Made by a program: the position numbers and the translations under genes
Shown: in pieces, positions 58,893 to 64,000 of the stretch
Layout of the letters: each line of letters begins with the position of its first letter
Numbering within the stretch: the first letter of the stretch is position 1
NCBI RefSeq assembly: GCF_000314855.2
Contig: NZ_KB233223.1
Span: forward strand, 40,040 to 104,039
Reading direction: 5' to 3'
DNA length: 64,000 nucleotides
Source: Providencia burhodogranariea DSM 19968
GTDB lineage: Bacteria > Pseudomonadota > Gammaproteobacteria > Enterobacterales > Enterobacteriaceae
The notes under the pieces: model-generated
What the model was told of the DNA's origin: nothing
Database searches by the model: none
What the model saw: the letters and a program-made list of their open reading frames with translations, nothing else

Positions 58893-59501
58893 CTAAGGTG
58901 TTCGGTAGTAACTGCCATCACTTAAACGCGCAAAACTGAAGGTATTACCTTCTGGCGTTGTCAATTCCAACAATTGTACCTCTCCTTTAGCATTTGCCTT
59001 CAAACGAATTTTTTGGCCTTGATATAAGTTACTCAGTGGTTTTTCTGTCCCTTCAACACGCGCCATCACAAAGGCGTCATTGGCTTGTAAATTATTATCA
59101 CGAAAGAGTTGAGCCAATGTTTTCCCTTTTTTTATCTGATAATTTTGCCATTCATTTGCTGATGCATGAGTGCTTGGTGGTGTCTGTTTTGGGGGGGAAG
59201 TCGTTGCGGGTGCTTCGGTTTCTACCGGGTTTTTTGATGGTTCAAGTTCAATAGCGGGTTCCTGAATAATTTCAGGTTCTGCTGGAATACCTGCCGGTGG
59301 TTTTTCGATAGTACCATTCGATATTGATTCTTCTATCGTGGCTGGGGGAACTATTTCAGGCATAGTTGGAGGTGGAACCACAATAGGTTGTGCTGGGCGA
59401 TTATCCGTCGATTTATCCCCAGTTGGCCAAAATAGTACGACGATAATGATAATCGCTAAAATCGCGATACCATAACGATGAAATGCCGATAGCTTAAACA
59501 T
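58893..59501 (-). CDS. ytfB: OapA-family cell-division protein YtfB
   Basis: The 202-residue protein has an N-terminal membrane helix (about 10-26), a long linker rich in P, E and T (about 30-112) and a C-terminal OapA/LysM-like domain that begins near [17 protein letters not shown]. coli YtfB is a division protein linked to the septum and binds glycans. GGAGGAG precedes the ATG. It is divergent from fklB, as in E. coli. Confidence 0.9.
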   Translation of the reverse strand: MFKLSAFHRYGIAILAIIIIVVLFWPTGDKSTDNRPAQPIVVPPPTMPEIVPPATIEESISNGTIEKPPAGIPAEPEIIQEPAIELEPSKNPVETEAPATTSPPKQTPPSTHASANEWQNYQIKKGKTLAQLFRDNNLQANDAFVMARVEGTEKPLSNLYQGQKIRLKANAKGEVQLLELTTPEGNTFSFARLSDGSYYRTP

Positions 59502-59732
59502 AACTCCTCCATGATTGAGGAAAGCCTTAACAGTAGTGCAAATAGATATGTATTTATAGAAATATTAGCATTCTTTTTTAGCAATTTGATAACTTGTTGT
59601 TATTTTTCAGAGAACACTGAGCAGATCCGTGTACAAAGGCATGCTTTTATCATTTTGGGGTATCGTTTAGGTTTACCCATAGGTAATGGGCTGTTATTCT
59701 TGTTTTTTTATCAAAACCATACAGGTATTTTC

Positions 59733-60353
59733 ATGGCAAACCAAAATTTTGATTCAGTAGAAGCTCAAGCAAGCTACGGTATTGGCCTACAAGTCGGTCA
59801 GCAATTATTAGAGTCTGGTCTAGATGGTCTGAAACCTGAAGCTATCCTTGCGGGTTTAACTGATGCATTAGAAGGCAATATGCCTTCAGTTCCAGTAGAA
59901 GCGTTACATAACGCATTACGTGAAATTCATGAACGTGCGGATGCAGTTCGTGCTTCCCGTCAAGAAGCATTGGCAGCAGAAGGCCAAGCATTCCTTGAAG
60001 AAAACCAAAAACGTGAAGGTGTTTCAACCACTGAATCTGGTTTGCAATTCTCTGTAATCAACCAAGGTGAAGGTGCTATCCCAGCACGTAGTGATCGTGT
60101 TCGCGTCCACTATACTGGTCGTCTGGTTGATGGAACTGTTTTCGATAGTTCAGTACAACGCGGTCAGCCAGCTGAATTCCCTGTAAGCGGTGTTATCCCT
60201 GGTTGGATTGAAGCGCTGACTCTGATGCCTGTTGGTTCTAAGTGGGAGCTGTATATCCCATCCGAGCTTGCTTATGGCGAACGTGGTGCTGGTGCATCGA
60301 TCCCACCATTTAGCACACTAGTTTTTGAAGTTGAATTATTGGATATCCTGTAA
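59733..60353 (+). CDS. fklB: FKBP-type peptidyl-prolyl isomerase FklB (FKBP22)
   Basis: FklB (206 residues) is a cytoplasmic dimeric proline isomerase. An N-terminal helical dimerisation domain (about 1-90) precedes an FKBP domain with [17 protein letters not shown] and AYGERGAG. I start it at the ATG at 59733 ([10 protein letters not shown]), with AGG seven bases upstream; a longer in-frame extension has no support. Confidence 0.96.
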   Translation: MANQNFDSVEAQASYGIGLQVGQQLLESGLDGLKPEAILAGLTDALEGNMPSVPVEALHNALREIHERADAVRASRQEALAAEGQAFLEENQKREGVSTTESGLQFSVINQGEGAIPARSDRVRVHYTGRLVDGTVFDSSVQRGQPAEFPVSGVIPGWIEALTLMPVGSKWELYIPSELAYGERGAGASIPPFSTLVFEVELLDIL

Positions 60354-60376
60354 TTCAATAAACTTCGTGTTTTTTG

Positions 60377-60409
60377 AAAATAGCTGGCCTTATGGTCGGC
60401 TATTTTTTT
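60377..60409 (+). terminator. Terminator of fklB
   Basis: AAATAGCTGGCC-TTAT-GGTCGGCTATTT, a stem with two weak pairs, is followed by a further T run. Confidence 0.85.
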
Positions 60410-60482
60410 ACCTCAAAAAAGGTGCACTAGCTGCGTTCGACTGCTAACCTAGTTTTAACAGTCAGCGAGAAAGAGGTGAATT

Positions 60483-61223
60483 ATGTTGAAACAAATTTGC
60501 GAACTGGCTATCGATGCAGGTTCTGCCATCATGGCTATCTACACTGCCCAAGAGCCATTACAGGTTGAGCATAAAAGTGATGACTCACCAGTAACCGCAG
60601 CGGATATTGCTGCTCATAATATCATTGCAGCAGGTTTAACACGTATTACGCCGAATATCCCACAATTATCTGAGGAAGCACCACCCTCTTGGGATGAGCG
60701 TAAAAGCTGGCAGCGTTATTGGCTAATCGATCCACTTGACGGCACCAAAGAGTTTATTCAGCGTAATGGCGATTTTACGGTAAATATCGCGTTAATTGAG
60801 AACGGTACCCCTGTAATGGGCGTTGTTTATGCACCAGCTAAAGGTTTGCTCTATTACGCAGAGGGTGGTCAAGCTTGGAAGAAAGAAGGTGGCAATATCC
60901 AGCAAATCCATGTGAATGACGTAACACCACCTGTGATCGTAATTAGCCGTTCCCATCAAGATCATGAATTATTGGATTACTTAGCACAGATGGGCACCCA
61001 TGAAACGGTCGTTATTGGTTCATCATTGAAGTTTTGCTGGGTAGCGGAAGGAAAAGCGCAGCTTTATCCTCGTTTCGGACCGACCAACACATGGGATACT
61101 GCAGCGGGGCATGCGATTGCGATAGCTGCTGGTGCTAAGGTGCTTGATTGGAATGGTAAAACGCTTGATTACACTCCGAAAGAATCTTTCTTAAATCCAG
61201 GTTTTCGCGTCACACTATTTTAA
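60483..61223 (+). CDS. cysQ: 3'(2'),5'-bisphosphate nucleotidase CysQ
   Basis: CysQ removes the 3'-phosphate from PAP, a by-product of sulfate assimilation, and protects against its build-up. The 246-residue protein has the inositol-phosphatase family metal motifs SEEAP (E64-E65), DPLDGTKEF (D83, D86) and [13 protein letters not shown] lies before the ATG. It is a single gene here. Confidence 0.95.
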   Translation: MLKQICELAIDAGSAIMAIYTAQEPLQVEHKSDDSPVTAADIAAHNIIAAGLTRITPNIPQLSEEAPPSWDERKSWQRYWLIDPLDGTKEFIQRNGDFTVNIALIENGTPVMGVVYAPAKGLLYYAEGGQAWKKEGGNIQQIHVNDVTPPVIVISRSHQDHELLDYLAQMGTHETVVIGSSLKFCWVAEGKAQLYPRFGPTNTWDTAAGHAIAIAAGAKVLDWNGKTLDYTPKESFLNPGFRVTLF

Positions 61224-61280
61224 TTGAAAGTGAAAGGAATGAGAGTTCAGGCGGGTAGATATTTCGATTTCCCCATCTGA

Positions 61281-61396
61281 ACTCGTCTTACTTCAAATGC
61301 ATGGTTGTTGACTGGGCTAACCTAGTCGAGTCACATAGCTACCTATGCTCCCTCGACTATTTTCCTTTGTCGCCTGTATGCAAATTGAATTAGTTA
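61281..61396 (+). repeat. ERIC-type element overlapping the mqo 3' end
   Basis: Left part CTCGTCTTACTTCAAATGCA, the central GTCACATAGCTACCTATGCT-CCCTCGAC, and right end GTATGCAAATTGAATTAG match an ERIC unit of about 116 bp. The TTA at 61390-61392 in its right end is the stop codon of mqo on the minus strand. Confidence 0.75.
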
Positions 61397-62883
61397 TCCA
61401 GTTTTAATACTTTAGCCGTTGCTGCTCGAATATCGCTACATGCTTTTGCATCTTGCTTTAAATCGATTCCATAAGTTGGAATGATCTCTTTTAAGCGAGT
61501 TTCCCAGCCATCAGACTTTAATTGATCATCAAAGCAGGTTTTCAAAATATTCAGTGAAATAAAGGCCGCAGTTGAAGCGCCAGGGGATGCGCCCATTAAA
61601 ACAGTGAATGATTTATCTGCACTCGTAATGAGCTCTGTGCCAAACTCAAGTACACCTTTCTTATCATGATCAGGCTTAATGATTTGTACACGTTGACCTG
61701 CTACTACTTCTTTCCAATCTTCTCGTTGCGCTTCAGGATAGAACTGCTGGAGCATAGCAAATTGGTGAGTCGATGTTTGTAGGACTTGACCGACTAAATA
61801 TTCAGCCAGTGGCCAGTTATCTTTTGCCACAGCTAGCATAGGCTCGATGTTATTCAATTTAACAGATTCAAATAAATCTAAATAAGAGCCATGTTTGAGG
61901 AATTTGCTCGAAAAGCCAGCGTATGGGCCAAACAGAAGTGAGCGTTTACCACCAATAATGCGCGTATCTAAATGAGGTACTGACATTGGTGGTGAGCCTT
62001 TATCGGCTTTACCATAGACTTTAGCGTGATGACGATTGGCAATGTCTTCATTATCACAGCGCAACCAGATACCACTAACAGGGAAGCCACCATAGCCTTT
62101 TCCTTCAGGGATCCCTGATTTTTGCAGTAGTTCAATAGCTCGCCCACCAGCACCTACAAAAACAAACTTAGCGGAAGTGATGGTTTTTTCGTGAGTAAGT
62201 AAGTTTTTAACCTCAATATTCCAGCGACCATCAGCGGTTTGTTTGATGTCGATAACTTCTTGTTTGTAATGGACAGCAAAGCCTTGTTGCCTTTCAAGTT
62301 GTGCCATTAACAAATGAGTGAGTGCACCGTAATCTACGTCAGCACCTGTGATAACACGGGTTACTGCAATAGCTTCTGCCGGGTCACGGCCTTCCATGAT
62401 CAGAGGCGCCCATTCATTAATTTGTTTAGGATCATCACTGTATTCCATATTTTTATAGCAGTGATGAGCTGACATTTGGCGGTAACGCTGTTGTAAGAAT
62501 TTTACGTTATCTTCACCCCAAACAAAGCTCATGTGTGGGCAGGGGTGAATAAAATCACGTGGTTCGCTGATTTTACCTTTTGTGACGAGATAAGACCAAA
62601 GCTGGCGCGATAAATCGAATTCAGTATTCACTTCAAGTGCTTTGTTAATATCAACCGTACCATCAGGGTTTGGTGGGGTATAGTTCATTTCGCAGTTTGC
62701 TGCATGACCTGTTCCCGCATTATTCCAAGGGTGAGAGCTTTCTTGTGCGCAATCATTGAGTTTTTCAAATATCGCGATGTTGAGAGAAGGTTCTAATTCT
62801 TTTAAAAAGGTACCAAGCGTGGTACTCATAATGCCAGCACCGATTAGCGCGATATCGACTTGTTCTGAAATAGGCTTACTCAT
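61390..62883 (-). CDS. mqo: Malate:quinone oxidoreductase
   Basis: Mqo oxidises malate to oxaloacetate and gives electrons to the quinone pool at the inner membrane. The 497-residue FAD enzyme has the nucleotide-binding GAGIMS motif (residues 15-20) and typical Mqo segments such as NNAGTGHAANCEMNYT and LMGASPGASTAAF. AGGAG precedes the ATG by six bases. It follows a cupin gene by 9 bp, so the two are co-transcribed. Confidence 0.96.
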   Translation of the reverse strand: MSKPISEQVDIALIGAGIMSTTLGTFLKELEPSLNIAIFEKLNDCAQESSHPWNNAGTGHAANCEMNYTPPNPDGTVDINKALEVNTEFDLSRQLWSYLVTKGKISEPRDFIHPCPHMSFVWGEDNVKFLQQRYRQMSAHHCYKNMEYSDDPKQINEWAPLIMEGRDPAEAIAVTRVITGADVDYGALTHLLMAQLERQQGFAVHYKQEVIDIKQTADGRWNIEVKNLLTHEKTITSAKFVFVGAGGRAIELLQKSGIPEGKGYGGFPVSGIWLRCDNEDIANRHHAKVYGKADKGSPPMSVPHLDTRIIGGKRSLLFGPYAGFSSKFLKHGSYLDLFESVKLNNIEPMLAVAKDNWPLAEYLVGQVLQTSTHQFAMLQQFYPEAQREDWKEVVAGQRVQIIKPDHDKKGVLEFGTELITSADKSFTVLMGASPGASTAAFISLNILKTCFDDQLKSDGWETRLKEIIPTYGIDLKQDAKACSDIRAATAKVLKLDN

Positions 62884-62892
62884 GTAAAACTC

Positions 62893-63282
62893 CTATGACT
62901 TAGTAGGTTTGAAACATAGTTCCGCACCTTCTTGATAGACAACATAAGCGCGGCGCCAAGGTTCATCGCCAATTAAACGCCATTTATGTCCAGTACCTGT
63001 GTTGTCTTGAGCAAGCAGGATATCACCTGGCTTAATAATAAAGGTTGAGCCATCTTTGGTTTCAAACTCTAACGTACCGGAAAGTGTAATAACATAACGC
63101 GGAACAGGATCTTTGTGCCAATCCCAAGAACCACCCGAGGTAGTTTCACGAAAAGAGAGTTCACTGACTGCAATGGCAGGAGTTTCGCTATCGCCTCTAG
63201 CTCCACCGCTTAGTTCAATAGTGCCTTCTTCAAAAAGAGAATTACCATCTTCACCAGTCCACATACGAACACAACGTATCAT
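62893..63282 (-). CDS. Cupin-domain protein upstream of mqo
   Basis: This 129-residue single-domain cupin has the first motif around WDWHKDPVPRYVITLSGTLE (H56) and the second around PGDILLAQDNTGTGHKW (H99). It has no signal peptide. Cupins include small dioxygenases, isomerases and sensors, and no substrate can be named. The gene sits 9 bp before mqo, so a link with malate metabolism is likely by context only. GAGAGG precedes the ATG by nine bases. Confidence 0.82.
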   Translation of the reverse strand: MIRCVRMWTGEDGNSLFEEGTIELSGGARGDSETPAIAVSELSFRETTSGGSWDWHKDPVPRYVITLSGTLEFETKDGSTFIIKPGDILLAQDNTGTGHKWRLIGDEPWRRAYVVYQEGAELCFKPTKS

Positions 63283-63332
63283 ATTATTTAACCTCTCAAT
63301 TAAGTTTATACTAGCTATAGTTCAAACAGCCC

Positions 63333-63389
63333 CTAGTTATTGAGGTAAGCAATATTTGCAAACTGAACCACAGTGTTATCTATTTTCAT
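63333..63389 (-). CDS. 18-residue leader ORF upstream of cupin-mqo
   Basis: The frame encodes MKIDNTVVQFANIAYLNN and has AGGA six bases before its ATG. It stops 51 bp before the cupin ATG. The start lies in the loop, and codons 11-15 lie in the 3' arm, of the large hairpin at 63345-63422, so translating it would open the hairpin. I find no known peptide of this sequence. It may be a regulatory leader peptide. Confidence 0.45.
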   Translation of the reverse strand: MKIDNTVVQFANIAYLNN

Positions 63390-63422
63390 TGCGTTTCCTT
63401 TTGTAGCAAAGGTATTGCTTAC
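63345..63422 (-). promoter_or_regulatory. 15-bp leader hairpin before cupin-mqo
   Basis: GTAAGCAATA (63345-63354) pairs with TATTGCTTAC (63413-63422), and TTTGC (63355-63359) pairs with GCAAA (63406-63410), with a two-base bulge. The loop of about 46 bases holds the ribosome site and start of the 18-residue ORF. Downstream, ATTGAG (63339-63344) is complementary to CTCAAT (63295-63300), which abuts the cupin ribosome site, offering an alternative fold. Confidence 0.5.
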
Positions 63423-64000
63423 TACTTACCAGTATGTCGAATTATTTAGATCATACATACGGATTAGGTGGAATCACTTAGTTGATGCTTCGATGTATCT
63501 TTAATCGTTTTGTATATATGAAGTTATATTTTGAAAGAGAAACCTTATTTAATTATTGTAGCGTATTTTGAATTAAAATAAATACTGTAGGAATTTGCAG
63601 GTTGTTTTTTGATTATATTAAAATAACTTAAATAAAAATACGTGAGGCTTAATTTGATTAATTGATAATTATTCTTTTCATTACTTGATTATAAAGTTTA
63701 TTTCAGATTTATAACTATTAACGATTCATCATTAAAAGACACAACTAATGTTAAACATAGTAAAAAACAATTAACATTATATATTTATCCCTCTGATTTT
63801 TAGTCTAAAAATGAGTGGTAAATCTATATTTATTACGTATATATTTACCATTTTTTAAGGCATAGTTGGTTGAGTATGTGGATAAAAAGTGTAACCTGAA
63901 CGTTTTAATAATTTATGCTTTCGGGCTATCTTCGTATATTACTTGCAGAAATGTTGAATAATTTTTAGAACATTTTTAAGATGATTAAAAACTAAGCCGA
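63423..64000. other. AT-rich end of window, no gene seen
   Basis: No coding region is supported. TCGAATTATTTAG (63437-63449) resembles an ERIC right end. A perfect DnaA box on the minus strand (TGTGGATAA, 63877-63885) stands alone. The cupin-mqo promoter is probably in the first 150 bp but was not fixed. Confidence 0.4.

Noticed and set aside
63877-63885. Regulatory DnaA site near the window end
   Set aside because: It is a single perfect 9-mer, which is expected by chance at intervals in a genome, and has no partner boxes nearby.

Overview
The window looks like the chromosome of an AT-rich gammaproteobacterium of the order Enterobacterales, most probably family Morganellaceae and close to Providencia. 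This is inferred from near-E. coli protein sequences (CyaA, UvrD, PurA, NsrR, RNase R), low GC content, and many degenerate ERIC-type intergenic repeats. No phage, plasmid, IS transposase or CRISPR array was seen. Almost everything is core chromosome with two small accessory stretches.

Layout. 1-0.55 kb: the small RNA GlmZ with a sigma-54 promoter and two GlrR-type sites. 0.8-5.5 kb: a small membrane protein, then hemCDXY on the minus strand. 6.3-15.5 kb: cyaA, cyaY, lptM, dapF, yigA, xerC, yigB and a LexA-boxed uvrD. 15.8-22 kb: accessory block with a 2OG-Fe(II) oxygenase, the rRNA-damage repair pair rtcB-prfH behind a 14-codon leader ORF, a YtcJ-like amidohydrolase and a PuuP-like permease. 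22-23.3 kb: gene-free DNA with three tandem ERIC units. 23.3-30 kb: rarD, yigI, pldA, recQ, pldB, yigL. 30.3-31.6 kb: a secreted Sel1-repeat protein and a small membrane protein at the junction of two blocks that are far apart in E. coli.

31.7-38.1 kb: the rsgA-psd-mscM operon (minus; each gene probably starts with GTG) and orn. 38.5-39.65 kb: three identical tRNA-Gly(GCC) genes, a perfect 8-bp tandem repeat (17.75 copies) and a cluster of DnaA boxes where E. coli carries datA. 39.65-49.9 kb: queG, then the long tsaE-amiB-mutL-miaA-hfq-hflX-hflK-hflC cluster; nnr is missing from its usual place. 50.1-58.8 kb: purA, a YbdG-like channel, nsrR-rnr-rlmB, and the ribosomal operon rpsF-priB-rpsR-rplI with an S6:S18-type leader. 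58.9-63.3 kb: ytfB/fklB, cysQ, and a cupin-mqo operon.

The most interesting unexplained structures are two short leader ORFs. One has an 8-nt perfect Shine-Dalgarno sequence ahead of rtcB-prfH. The other is an 18-codon ORF whose start lies in the loop, and whose end lies in the stem, of a 15-bp hairpin ahead of cupin-mqo. Both look like translation-sensing leaders, but this is inference from sequence only.
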